Positions 45,477 to 56,992 are shown, counted from the stretch's first letter. The stretch: DNA of 64,000 nt from Branchiostoma floridae (GCF_000003815.2 NC_049993.1:9155182-9219181); one strand, 5' to 3'. The notes: generated from the sequence alone by a model not told the origin. Translations and numbers: made by a program.

Positions 45477-45559
45477 GAGCTGAGGTTGGCTTTCCAAACA
45501 TCAGAGCATGAACAGACTAATCATCAACCCAAAACACATACCATACCGCCCAGCCTGGC

Positions 45560-46045
45560 AGCTGGAAGTCAAATATTTGTTCTACAAATCAACCCACAAA
45601 ATGCTAACAGAGTAAAGGAACAAATATATGGATGCCATAGACGAATTTGGTTTCATCCAAACATAAGTGACCTTTTCTAAATAGACATTTGTTTGTCAAA
45701 TCAACCAGAAAAATGTTAACGGAGCGATCAGGGATGAAATATATGGCTACTATAAATGAAACTTTTCAGTTTCTCTTTTACCTTTCATGGTACAAATATT
45801 TGCTTGACGAATCAACCCACGAAATGTTAACAGTTATAGTGTGAAGGAATAAATATATGAATGGCAAAAACAAAATGTATTAGGTATATACATAATCTTA
45901 TATAATTGACCTTTAATATAAATATTTGCTCAGCAAATCAAACCAGAAATTGTTAACGTATAGAGGAGGAACAAATATGTGGATGCCATAGACGAAAGAC
46001 ATTAGCTTTATGCATAATCTAAAGTTCCCTTTCATGCATACATGT
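45560..46045 (+). repeat. Four-unit degenerate tandem array (~115 bp)
   Basis: Unit cores AAATATTTG-TC--CAAATCAACC start at 45571, about 45684, 45794 and 45920. Each is followed by AAATGTTAAC and AACAAATATATGGATGCC. Units 1 and 4 share GGATGCCATAGACGAA. Confidence 0.82.
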
Positions 46046-47952
46046 AAATAGATATCAGTGACAGCTGTCATCTGTATGTTTATTAAGCATACACAACATG
46101 TACATTGTGTACATGTCTTTCATGTCAATGCCCTGAAGGATATTTCTGGCATAATCACAGATCAAGGGGTTTTCTTTTAAATGTGACATTCTTTGATGCA
46201 GAACAAACTGAAATCAAAGTAATCTAGATAGGGAGACAACCCAAAATTTCTTCCAATGTCTTACTAAGTCATTAAATGCCCAGTGAGCAATATGGCCAAG
46301 TTAAATGGTGGTGTCAAACCAAGGAGAAATAATAAAGGTGTTATAAAAATCTCTTTGTTCAGGGCCTTTAGGGATCTTGATTTGATATTTTTTAAGACCA
46401 AACTGGTACACTGCCTTGATTCAGGTCATCGAATTGGACTCCAGTATACATGACAGTGGGCATGTTCTTAAACCTCCAAACATGTGGGGTTTATGTTCTG
46501 TTACTACACTAGTCTAGTTCTCTGCGAGCAAACTTGATGCAGTTATTTTTCAATGAATAGATAATTATTGCAATATTGTTGTTGGATCTCTGTTTTATAT
46601 CCAGATTCAATCGATGATAATATTTCTAAAGTGTGGTGACTAAGGCTGAATGTTAAAATGGGTTTAATTTGCATTTGTGATTCTAAATTGAAAAAAAAAT
46701 GATTTCATGAGAATGTATTTGCTTTGCCAAGAAAATAAGCATGCAAAGAAACCTGCATTTCTTTGGCAAGCAGTTATAGATGCAAGGCATATAGCATGAT
46801 GAGACCACACATTATATCTCACTTTCTTGCAACCTTATGACCTGAGCATCTAGGCCAGGACTGACATGAATGTAAATGAGATGGTATCTTATAGCTGAAC
46901 ACTGACATGCATACTATTTTACTGCGGTTTGGAAAAGTCATGGAAGCAAGTAAAATTTCGAAAATATTGTTTTCTTTTCTGTCGGCTAAACAACATCATT
47001 GGTTAACCAGGCTTACACACAACTTTCGGCTGAACACTGGCACTAACTTATTTCGACCCCTTTTACCCCCTGACCCTTCCCTCATCTCCCCCGTAGGTCA
47101 ATTGTGGCCTTCTCCTTCACTGACACATTGACTAGATGCAGTACACTGCTTCCATGCAGTCAGATATAACATTAATCTTACATAATGGCAACACATCTGG
47201 CTAAAGGCATTGATAACCCACACATTAGTCAGAATTATTGGCCAATGTTATTGGCACATCCATTAGTACTAAATCACCACTTTTACTGTGCGGAAATTAC
47301 TACCAGCTTCATCATTTGGACCACCCTATAATGGTAAGTATTGATCTGTTTGCAATCTGTGCTGTACATTTTACAAGACAAGAGCAGCATTGACAAACAT
47401 GTATCGAGGAGAAGATAGGAAAAGCAGGTACAAAGGGCTACCTGCCTACTGACGCTAATTGCAAATCTACAATTCAGGTAAATTCAACCTACACGAATTC
47501 AAAATATAGCCTGTGCAGTTCCAACCATCTGCTGTGACTCCAGTTTCTGTTGCAATGACAAAGAGGTAAGATAGGGGGAGCTGCTGCATAACCTAATGGC
47601 CTCAGCATCGTGCCTCACAGCGGCAAGCAAGAAGATTTTAGAAGCAAGACCAGTAGAACAGTAGACAATGGACAACATTACTGCACATTACTACTGTTTC
47701 ACTTGCAACATCTCTATGTATGAGGATATTCCTCATCAGAAAGCTTTAAAAATTATAAGCTATGATGATATTCAAATTTTATATGATATAAGACATAAAA
47801 TATACAACATCTACAATGTAGATGACATTTCACGATGCCTTTGATTGCATCAGGAATTGCTACCAAAGACAGATGGCAGAATGTCCTGAAAAACAGCACT
47901 TAATGGTACATGTATATATAGCCATTTGTATATGAGTGGGTTTCCACAACAA
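46046..47952. other. Non-coding stretch
   Basis: A perfect 9-bp hairpin ACATGTACA-TTG-TGTACATGT lies at 46096-46116. No gene supported. Confidence 0.35.
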
Positions 47953-48015
47953 GAGTGTGTGTGTGTGCATGGGTGTGTGTGCATGTGTGAGTGTGCATGT
48001 GTGTGTGACTGTGTA
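47953..48015 (+). repeat. GT-rich microsatellite
   Basis: Alternating purine-pyrimidine (GT)n interrupted by GCATG; could adopt Z-DNA. Confidence 0.92.
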
Positions 48016-48714
48016 AAAATGTTATTCAAAATTAATGCAGGTTACTATAGGTATTAAATACAATAACAAAGTAACAGATGTGGAGAATAGAGGAAAAAAG
48101 GGTCATGGTCTAGTTCACACTTGATTAAGATGACATGCATTGATTTCTATCCAACAACTTTATTAACCATCAGAACTATGACACCAGGTATTCACAGGCA
48201 ATTGCTATGGGGTTAAGGGTTAAAGGTCAGACTTACCAGTACAGATGACCTCTGACATGCAAGGTTCAGGTTCATAATGATGTCATCAGATCAATGATGA
48301 AAAGGGGGAAGAAATGACAAGGAAAACACAGGCGATCAATGTAAGATAGGAAGACAGGCACACACACTAAACTGGCAGGGAGAGAAAGAAAAGATATTGA
48401 TTAAAAGGAAGAAGAAACTTGGGTAGTTTAGGATAAGGAACAACAATGACCACAACATCATGGTTAATGTAAATAAGAATTAACTTTACTCACTGCAAAC
48501 AGAAACAAAACGTATCAGTCAATCACTGATGGGACAGACAAACAAAGAGCACATTTCAGCAGCAAAATTGCCAGAGGACATTTCCTGCAATACAGCAAGA
48601 AAATACCGGGTGGCGCCCTTGCAATGGCAGCTGACTACATACGTCACTGTACACATATCTAGGCAGTAAGGGGAGGGGGAAGTCTACAACCTACTGCAGT
48701 ACTAACAAGATATG
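48016..48714. other. Non-coding; would be 3' UTR of the 48715 exon
   Basis: On the minus strand this follows the stop codon of the candidate terminal exon. A strong donor (ACTG|GTAAGT) sits at 48237 behind a distant pyrimidine tract. No clear AATAAA was seen. Confidence 0.3.
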
Positions 48715-48823
48715 CTAGATGGCATTCATGGGTGAACACCTTGAGTTGTCTTGGTCTTGGCTAACTGCACAACGGTTGCAGATCCTCGGCGGCTTTCCGT
48801 CCTCAAAACTCCTGCTCTTCAGC
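48715..48823 (-). CDS. Candidate terminal exon with Cys pair motifs
   Basis: This is the best single exon candidate. The minus-strand acceptor GCCTCCTTGTGTCTGCAG (AG at 48824-48825) has a good pyrimidine tract. After one base the frame is open for 35 codons to TAG at 48715-48717: LKSRSFEDGKPPRICNRCAV then SQDQDNSRCSPMNAI. The ICNRC and later SRC cysteines could be part of a small metal-binding or disulfide motif, which is inference. A weak donor (AAG|GTGTTC) could end the exon 18 nt earlier. No upstream partner exon was identified and no family is recognised. Confidence 0.42.
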
Positions 48824-48859
48824 CTGCAGACACAAGGAGGCACTGCTGTACAAGGGTAG

Positions 48860-49300
48860 TGTCAGTGGAGCTACCTCTACTTTTGGTACCTTTGCATAGT
48901 TGTTATCAGGTACTTTTGCATAGTTTCTAGTAGCTACAGTTTGTACTGTTGATCTACCGTCTACAATATACAACAACTTTATGTGAAAATAGGTTTTCAT
49001 ACAAAGAATCTACCTCTACTTTCTAATATTTCTTCACAGTGTTTGATAACAGGTAGTTTTGCATAGATTTGATAAACACAGTACACAATACAACAACTTT
49101 GCTAGGAAAACAAAATAATCTATCTCTACTTTCTGGTAGTTTTGCAAAGTTTAGATGACTTCAGTTTATGCTGTTGAATTTCTATTGACTAAATAAGTCT
49201 ACAAAGACAACAATTTTCTATCTCTACAATCTAGCACAGTTGATTTCAAACACTACTTTTGCTAGTATCTATTACTAACATCTACAATCACAAATGATTT
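48860..49300 (+). repeat. Four-unit degenerate tandem array
   Basis: CTACCTCTACTTT or CTATCTCTACTTT starts units at 48871, 49010, 49120 and 49218. Units share GGTAGTTTTGCATAG and TACAACAACTTT. Period shrinks from 139 to about 98 bp. Confidence 0.8.
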
Positions 49301-49768
49301 AGAACTGGAAATTTTCAGTGTTGAAAAACAAAAAGAAAAGGGCCAAAGCTAGTCTACAATATATTTTTCAATTGTTGAACTGTCACATATTTCATTTTGA
49401 CATCTGTGAACAACTCCACTTTATAATTTTGTATTTGTTTTGCATTAGAGGCTTTTTCATTCAAATTAAAATTTAGACAAATTTATTATAATCAACAGTC
49501 AGCAAAAGATAGTAAAGTAAAGTAAGGAGGCTAAGAGAGAAAGTTAAGGGGAGGAAAGAGTTATGAGGATCTGCCACCATATTCTTGGGACTGAAAAATG
49601 TTCTCATGGTCATACACTAGACATCATATGCTCTTCACCACCAAGAAAAATACTAACTTTCTTCTGTCCTGGATAAAAAAAGAATGACCTTTGAATTGAA
49701 GATTCTTTTGCAGTATAACATGGACTTACATGCTTTCAGAAACATCCTGATCGACGCAACATAAGTCT

Positions 49769-50051
49769 TCACCATTGTTATTGTTATTGGGTGGGCCGAC
49801 TACTCACTCTTTGCAGCCAGGGGCTGAATTGCGAGGAGCTTACAATAGGCCATTCGGCGCCACTCAGGTGACCTCAATACGACTGTCGCAAGTGTCTGAA
49901 GCTAGCTGCCATTTGGCGCCACTCAGGTGACCTCAATACGACAGTAATTGCCCAAGGTGCGGCCAAGGTACTGTAGGTTTTGAACCGCTCACACCGCACC
50001 ATCGCACATGTGGCGGGTTCTTTAACGTGCCCGGGGTATGGCTCTCACCAT
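49769..50051 (-). mobile_element. SINE-like insertion with TSD
   Basis: On the minus strand the insert starts GAGAGCCATACCCCGGGCAC, contains a B-box-like GCGGTTCAAAACC and ends in a short AATAACAATAACA tail, as SINEs do. TCACCAT flanks it on both sides (49769-49775, 50045-50051). Inside, a 38-bp segment around GGCGCCACTCAGGTGACC is duplicated at 59-bp spacing (49849, 49908). Confidence 0.65.
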
Positions 50052-51307
50052 CATTCTGTATCTACAAGCTTCCTGCATTGTATTTCTAACTTTGAATTGA
50101 AACTTATGAGATGTTTCTGAGGGCTTGTGACTGAAATGTTTTCCCATCATCCTGACATACACATAACATGTAATTCAGCACTAAGGACAAGACCAACCTT
50201 TCCAGGACAAAAAAAATCTTTATAGAGTATATACCTGTATTGAAGTCCTTACTTTGAAAAAATGATTTCAAAGAGGCTGATCACTTTAAGATCTTTCACT
50301 GGATTGATAAAAGTGCTTGAATTCATAATCATTCTGAACTACACAACAATTCTCTTCAGTACCAACTTCAGTTCCATGATAACTCTGCCTTTTAAATGGT
50401 TCCTGTTTTGAAAATCGTTCACCCATGAGGACCTGTGACTGAAATACACATCATCCTGACATACAAATCACATGTAATTCAACATGAAACACAAGATCAA
50501 AATCCTTTTCTAGATCAAATAAGTCAACCAAATGTATACCTGCACTGAAGTCCCTACTTTGAATTAAAGATTTCAAAGATGATATTCAGGATAAAAGGAA
50601 GAATACTTTCACCCAAAGGAATGTTCTTCATCCCAAAGGACAGTTCTAAGATCACTCTCTCTTTTACATGTTTCCTGAATTGATTTTCTTTCTTTTACAC
50701 CTTAGGACCTATCACATTGCCCTTGTAATTTATCATTGTAGTACATCAAATGTAATTCAGCACCAAGGACAAGTTCAACATCCTTTTCTACATCAAAAAC
50801 GTCCCCCAAATGTATAACTGCACTGAAGTCCCTACTTTGAATTAAGAATTTAAAAGATGATATTCCTTTTTTTGCAAGATAAAAGGTACTAGAATTCTTT
50901 CACCCAAAGCAATGTTCTTCATCCTCAAGGACAGTTCTAAGATCACTCTTTCTTTTACCAAGGAGCTTTCATCCTTTCTTGATGAAAGCTCATTGCTTTT
51001 ACATGTTCTCTGAATTGAGTTTCTTACGTTTACTCCTAAAGACCTACCACATTGTTTTTCTATTGTTGTAATTCATTATGGTAGTATATTGCATGTAATT
51101 CAGCACCAAGGACAGGTCTGATATCCCTCTTTCTTCTTTCAAAATGCAAATCTGTGCTGAAGTCCTTACTAAAGATTTCCTGGATTTCAGCACCGAGGAC
51201 AGGACCAACATCTTGCTTTCACAGAATTCAAAGATGCTCATGATGACTTGTGACTGAAATACTTTCTAACCATCCTGACCTACACAAAGCATGTTCTTTA
51301 GCATGTT

Positions 51308-51485
51308 TATGAAGGTTAGACATCCAGGTAAACAATACTCAAATACAATTCAATCTCTACAACTGGATAAAAAATGGAGATTTACTTCTGGATGTTTTGA
51401 GTGACATCCATCACTTTTCTTCTGCATCACAGCAAAATCTCTGTTTTTTTATCCAGTTGTAAAGACTGAATTGTATTTGAGTATG
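51308..51485. mobile_element. Fold-back element with GGTTAGACATCCAGGTA motif
   Basis: After TATGAAGGTTAGACATCCAG the arms ACTCAAATACAATTCAATCT with CTACAACTGGATAAAAAA (51337 on) and the inverse TTTTTTATCCAGTTGTAA to TTGTATTTGAGTA (to 51485) form a long stem. The insertion splits a TTCTTTAGCA repeat unit: TTCTTTAGCA precedes it at about 51296 and recurs at 51486, a likely target duplication. Confidence 0.75.
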
Positions 51486-51640
51486 TTCTTTAGCACCAAG
51501 GACAGGTCTCCTTAAAAATATCCCTTAGACGCATACTCTTACTTTGAACCATAAGTTTTGCTGTAGGAGAAACTGCTTTCAGAATCATCCTGATCTGTAT
51601 CATATATTCTTCATCACCAAGGACAGTTCCACAAAGATTT

Positions 51641-52297
51641 ATAGAATTCTTGTTTTTACCTCTGACTACATTTTGTATATTAATTCAATTCAAACTTCAA
51701 AGAGGCTTCTTATTTTGGATATTTGGAAAAAAGGAAAAAAATATGCAATCTTCCCACTTAAACCTGATACTGAATAAATTAATTGCAAAGGAAGTTTTGT
51801 CCCTTTCTGATGTCCATTATATTCACATATAACGGTTTTATCTTGTTTACACAATATGATTTGGCGTATAAAGATTTACATTACTGAGTTAAATGCACAC
51901 ATACAGTATTTTCATTTGAAGTCAATTTATCAAAGATTTTTTTGTTTGACAATCATTTCATGACATTAAGTTTATTCATTTTTGGCAAGAAATTGCCATT
52001 TAGTGTAATCATCTATGATAAATTGTAGAACTATGTAGGGTATTCTGCTGCTCTCTGTGTGTTTCTGTCTTCTAGCTATCATTAATCTACTCCCCTCTTG
52101 TAGCTATAGGTAAACTTTGATGCTGATGCTCAATGTTCAAACAAGTAAGAGCACTTAATAAATACCCCCAGTGTTCCATAAAGCAAGATGAATGCCCAGC
52201 CAGACAATAACACCACCATACCCCACCAAATCCGGGCCGCACCCCGATATATGAAGGCACTTTACAGGGGAGTGGCGCAGAACCCACGGGTCAGTTG
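51641..52297. other. Non-coding stretch
   Basis: AT-rich to 52080, then rising GC towards the candidate exon. Minus frame 52087-52287 would lie in its 3' untranslated part. Confidence 0.3.
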
Positions 52298-52566
52298 TCA
52301 CAGGCTTATACTCATCAAAAAGTAATATCCCAGGTCAGGCCAGGGCTCTGCCGTGAAACCCACTGACACGGCCGGGTTATTAGGCCTGCCAGTCAACCAG
52401 TAAGTGCTGGTATTCCCCGCGATAAAGACAGGAAGCAACCACGGGCCAGGGCGTGATGAAGTGAGCTGCACGTCTGTGGGGAACTGGCTCTGAACCAGGA
52501 TTATTACCACTGGCCCACCCGGATCTGGGGCAATTAACCCAGCTACTCTGCACTGTACTGTTTGGG
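52298..52566 (-). CDS. Candidate terminal exon, unknown product
   Basis: On the minus strand CATCTTGCCTTTTCCTTTGG then ACCAG is a strong acceptor (AG at 52567-52568). The frame then stays open for 89 codons to TGA at 52298-52300. It starts QTVQCRVAGLIAPDPGGPVV, includes QSQFPTDVQLTSSRPGPWLL and ends SVGFTAEPWPDLGYYFLM then SISL. GC content is about 55%, far above the flanks, and third positions are GC-rich. The Pro/Gly/Trp-rich beta-like sequence suggests an extracellular or structural domain but no family is recognised. A transposon-derived origin is possible. Confidence 0.42.
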
Positions 52567-53152
52567 CTGGTCCAAAGGAAAAGGCAAGATGAAAATTTAA
52601 TAGTAAATTAAATAACGAAAGTCCTCGTTCCAACGGAGTTAGATTGTTGAGCAAACAAAATTGAATTTGTATTACCAACCTTTGACTTTATGATTGGAAT
52701 ATGATCCGTAATGCAAAATTATGATTTGGAAGACAATAAACACACAAAACATAAAAAATAAACTTATTTCTTAAGGAAATGGGTTAAATCTAATATGCCA
52801 TTCTCGGTTGCACAATGTTTGCTCAGTGGTTGCTGCCTCAATGGAGATATAACTGGCAACCTATATAGTCACACTAATCTTCACAAGATTACTGTCCTTA
52901 TCTTGTTGCATTTTCATCCCATTTTATCTTCAGCCAGATCATTATAGCCACATTTTTGTGGTCACTTAGATGGACCATGGTCTTGCCATCTTCTTCTCTA
53001 TAGTGTCAACCTGCTAATCTACAGATGACTTTTGCTAAGCCCCCAGAGTGGTTGCTACATACAAACTGACTGTATCTATGATGAATGGACTATGCTGTAG
53101 CTTAGGCTATGCTACATTATTCAGTTGGTTTTGTGACATTTATAGGACAATA
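52567..53152. other. Non-coding stretch
   Basis: AT-rich; nothing supported. Confidence 0.3.
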
Positions 53153-53430
53153 CAGGGTTGGACAAGTTTTCAAAAATTCACTTGTCCTATCAGGCAAGCA
53201 CAAAAAATTTACTTGCCCGAACCAATTTTTCACTTGCCCACAATTGGAATGTCACTGTTACTAGTTTATGCAATTTTATTTCCAGCAATGGAATTCTCTG
53301 TTGACCATTGCTTGATGTCATGACTTTAAAAAGTAACAAGTATACCAAAATTGAACTCAATCATTAAAAAAATCTTTCTTGCCAGATTGGGCAAGTGGGA
53401 TAGGCCATTCACTTGCCCTGGACAACCCTG
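53153..53430. mobile_element. 278-bp hAT-like TIR element
   Basis: Starts CAGGGTTGGACAAGTTTTC and ends GCCCTGGACAACCCTG. Inside, ACTTGCC/CTTGTCC words recur near both ends in both senses. Flanking 8-mers (GGACAATA, CAACATCA) no longer match, so the copy is old or the superfamily call is uncertain. Confidence 0.7.
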
Positions 53431-54464
53431 CAACATCAGAAAAGGGAGTTGGGAAGAAAACTTTATCAACTCCCTAAATCTATGTGTGTACCAGGGCTCA
53501 TATGCTCCGTCAGACTAGGTTTCCATGTTGAAATTTCACTTCTGTCAGTACTTCAGCTTACAAACTTGCTGCTGCCACAGATGAAATTTGTGGTGAGCCT
53601 TTCTATAGTCAGTGTGCAGTGGACTTAACCTCAGCGGTGCTGGCTATCAGACCAACCAAAATTTCATTAAGTCTGGCTTATCCAGTCTATACCTCCCATT
53701 ACTCAACGTGATAGCCATATAATTGAGGTTCTCCATATCCAATAGAAATGGCTTAAAATAGTCTCCCTGTACCATCCGCTATTCTCACAGCAATGATTCC
53801 CCATCATGTATAACGCTAAATCCAAGTTTAAGGTTTAAAGTCTGTAACAGCAATTCAAATGTAGTTCAACTAGATACACCTGGATTGTTGTTCGGAAGGT
53901 TGTATTAAAATCACGTCTGTTGCATGTGATTTTTTGACAGACAATCCTGTTTGCAACCTTTTGCAAATAATGTATTTCTTATTATGAATTTCAAAGTACT
54001 TTCTTGTCATAACTATTTTCTTACTCCCAGTCCCACTGTAAAAAAAAATGGGAAACTATTCATAATGTACTTCTAATTCCTTAATTTTCTGATGTCTGAC
54101 AAAAAATCAAAGCTTTGTATAAATGTAGCCATTTTTACCTGAAGATGAGTAAGTTTCTCTTTGAAAACAAAAGTTGCAAAACTTTCAACTTCTAAGAAAA
54201 GTTTTGGAAGATACCCTATATGAGTTATTCAAATTAATCAACAATGAAAAACTGCTGCTTTTCTTTCACATACATAACCATGTTCGTGGATATCTTTAGA
54301 CAAGTACACTGAGTTAAGTCAAAGTGAACATTTTTATCTACCTCATTGTCAATTTCTATTCATGAAAGTTATGAATCCTGAGAGCACTGGAGGCAACTTA
54401 CGTGCAGCATGTCTGAACAACCCTTTGTCAGGGTTCTAAGCATCATGCACCCACTCCCTCCTAG
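53431..54464. other. Non-coding stretch
   Basis: Nothing supported; a pyrimidine tract at its end serves the candidate exon at 54465. Confidence 0.3.
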
Positions 54465-54551
54465 TACATCTCTATACTTGTACTGCTGCCAAAGCTACAC
54501 TTTAGTAGAACTAGAGGCAAGAGACGTCCCAGATGACGGCAAGACTTTCAG
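54465..54551 (+). CDS. Candidate internal exon, unknown product
   Basis: CACCCACTCCCTCCTAG is a strong acceptor (AG at 54463-54464) and CAG|GTAAAT the donor (GT at 54552). The 87 nt, a multiple of three, read TSLYLYCCQSYTLVELEARD then VPDDGKTF with phase 1 entry and two bases left. The last 16 nt plus donor are repeated exactly at 56018-56040, where another open frame also ends DGKTF. That duplication supports a selected or copied exon end. Confidence 0.35.
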
Positions 54552-55151
54552 GTAAATCCTTAAGAGCTCACGACTCTAAGACATTGGATTAACGTCTAAT
54601 GTAGGAGTAAAGCTGAGGTTAATTAGACTCCGAGTTGGTAGGTGGCTGCTGAGTATGGATTCTCTAAACAAAGTCAATGACTGTCTTGCTCAGTCAGTGG
54701 TCCCAAAGACTGTAGCTATAGCTTGACAGAAATCCTTCATTTCATTTACTTCTAAGGATTAGGCCATACCAATTTAATTTGTTGGTTCTCAATTTAAAAA
54801 AAAAAGGTAAAGATATGCTTAACTGGAAAAAAATGCTAAAACAAAGCCAGAGGACCAGGTTTATGCCTTGGGCACTCAGTGTTATTGAGTAAACACAGTC
54901 GCATTCAAGTTTTCCTCCTTGCCCTATGCTTTTATGATGTCTGCCTGCTACGTTTTTAGTTTAAAAAATCCAAGAACCAAGGATATCAATTGGCATGGCC
55001 TTGTGATGAAACAAAAAAATTTTTCTCCTATAGGGTACTTATTTTATTTTGCCATTTTGCAATGGTATTTTGATGGAAAATCCTTTCCAAAGGCAAAGAT
55101 TTGTCACAACGTTCTGTATGATTCGTCAAGGATTTATCAAAACTTTTGAGG

Positions 55152-55346
55152 ATACGAGCAATCGCGATGATGTCACGGTGACGCAGTGGTAGGCAAAATG
55201 CAGGTGTTTTGCAAACGATTGATTTACATATCAATCAGTAATTTGATCTAGTAATTCAAATGGCAATTTTTAATCCAATCTACTGACGTCCTGGTAGGCC
55301 CCAACCGCCGAATACCCCAGATATAAACAACAGCGATCGCTCGTAT
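55152..55346. mobile_element. 195-bp TIR element (ATACGAGCAATCGC ends), copy 1
   Basis: Left ATACGAGCAATCGC (55152-55165) and right complement ATACGAGCGATCGC (55333-55346). The interior matches, in inverse orientation, the copy split at 61751-62384, including CCTACCAGGACGTCAG. No coding capacity. Confidence 0.8.
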
Positions 55347-55694
55347 TTGTCAAAACCTTCCATAACTGCAGTAGCATCAAGAAGAGAGAACCGAAGACAA
55401 AGCATGAAGGCCTATACCAGTAATCAGTGAATCCCTGTGATTGTGTGGGTGAATAGAGGTGAGAGAACCAGTCTGAGAGGGTCAGATCAGAAGTTAAACG
55501 GTGATAGACATAACGGCACCACTGCTGTGTCTCCAGGCACTCTTCCATCATAAACAAGTCCCAGAGAAACGAACCTCACTACACAAGTAATTTCTGGTCC
55601 TGAGATCAAATCATTCTTATCAAATAGCTTCAACAGTCTGTGATGGCTTTAATTGTGTTATGTTTCTCTGCCATTTATCTTTCAAAGTTCATTT

Positions 55695-56330
55695 CAGTTT
55701 CCTCTGCAAAGTTACTATGTGCACAGAAACTTGATAGGTATTTGTGTCTTTATGTATTAAAACGGCAATACGTACTTCCTACTTCTGTAAACTGTCACCA
55801 AAGTATACCAGTTTCTGAGTGGGATGAAGGGATTCTTCTAACATAGAGTTGAGGTCCTTGTTAAAGTCCAAGAACAAGAACATCAATTAAACATCTTTTT
55901 CATTCAACAACCCTCTTCAAAGCTTGACAGCTAATGTTGGACAGCGACCATCTGTTGTCTTCCTTGAAATGAATAAGAATTCATTTCATGTCCAACCTGA
56001 TGAAATTGTTTACAGAGGACGGCAAGACTTTCAGGTAAATAGTTTCCTCTGCAAGGTTATGTGCACAGAATTTAAGAAGCCTGATACTTTAGGTATTTGT
56101 ATATAGTATACTTCCTACTTCTGTAAACTGTCATCAGAGCATACCAGTTTCTGAGTGGGATGGAGAGATTTCTTCCTACACGGAAGTACATTAAGGTCCA
56201 AGAACACCATTTGGACAGTCTTCTTTGTTCCACATCCCTCTTTAATTCTTCAACAAACGTTTGAAAACCATCTGTCGTTTTCCTCAGTACAGTGCATTGA
56301 AGAAGACTACATATGTACATGTATGTTAAA
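55695..56330 (+). repeat. Two-unit tandem duplication (~346 bp)
   Basis: AGTTTCCTCTGCAA starts both units (55696 and 56041). Shared blocks include ATGTGCACAGAA, TTAGGTATTTGT or GATAGGTATTTGTG, ACTTCCTACTTCTGTAAACT, TACCAGTTTCTGAGTGGGAT, AAGGTCCAAGAACA and CATCTGT-GT. The exon-like end at 56018-56034 sits at the junction. Confidence 0.85.
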
Positions 56331-56915
56331 TTGATCTACCGTTACCTGATGAAATTAGTTGCAAAGAAATTATTGACAGTTCTGATTACCCCAAGATGTA
56401 CTCGCGGCAGCACACAGGGATGCCATCAAATCTGCAACTTTGAACCACTGTTGGCTGACTCACGTGTTCTATACATTTTGTCATAGAATCAGAGGATAAA
56501 TGCTCATTCCTTGACACAGAATGACTGCTGCAATTCAGTCAAAAATTAAGCCCCATTACCCCTTTGTGTCGGACAATCCCTACGTAAGTTTTCATTATGA
56601 TAGAATCATAGGCATGGGTTCAACATGCCAACTTCTGTATGATTGGATGGATCTCAACAGTGTAACCCAGGGGCAGCCATAACAAAAAGTACAAAAGAAG
56701 GGGTGACTCCCAGTCACTATGATAAACCTCACGGCTTTCTGGGGGTCAATCCTGGGTAATTGGAAGGACTTTAGGACGACTACAATCTCATTCCGCCTCT
56801 TACTACCCCCGCCCCACCACATTAAAGCATTCTGGTGTGAAATTAAATGGTTCTAGCCCAGCGGACTCTGCTGTGTGGAAGAGTGGAGGTGTAAAGTGTT
56901 ATCTATTTTTTCTAG
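56331..56915. other. Non-coding, GC rising after 56600
   Basis: Minus frame 56595-56822 lacks splice context. The end provides the acceptor for 56916. Confidence 0.3.
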
Positions 56916-56992
56916 ATGAGGCGGGGAAGCAGCTGGTGGCGAGCGCGCGTGATGATGTGATCAGGACGGGATGCGGGGGTATGATGAGCTAA
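56916..56992 (+). CDS. Candidate terminal exon, unknown product
   Basis: A strong acceptor (GTTATCTATTTTTTCTAG ending at 56915) is followed, after two bases, by EAGKQLVASARDDVIRTGCG then GMMS and TAA (56990-56992). Codons are strongly GC-ending (GAG GCG GGG AAG CAG CTG), unlike the surroundings. Short and unassigned; an out-of-frame ATG directly at the exon start is an alternative. Confidence 0.33.

Larger units (their letters stand above)
49580..51640 (+). repeat. Degenerate ~300-bp array carrying RE1/NRSE-like motifs
   Basis: Repeated order in each unit: GACTTGTGACTGAAATACTT, ATCATCCTGACATACA, TGTAATTCAGCACCAAGGAC, AAATGTATACCTGCACTGAA, GTCC-TACTTTGAATTAAAG, ATTTCAAAGATG. RE1-like sites start at 50174, 50478 (decayed), 50756, 51099, 51186, 51489 and 51610 (decayed). 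Best copies keep TTCAGCACC, two bases, GGACA exactly. Two insertions interrupt the array: a SINE at 49776 and a fold-back element at 51308. An 11-bp perfect hairpin (GAGCTTTCATC) lies at 50963-50991. Confidence 0.85.

Noticed and set aside
49849-49945. CRISPR-like direct repeats (38 bp at 59-bp spacing)
   Set aside because: Only two copies, inside a SINE-like insertion in eukaryotic DNA.
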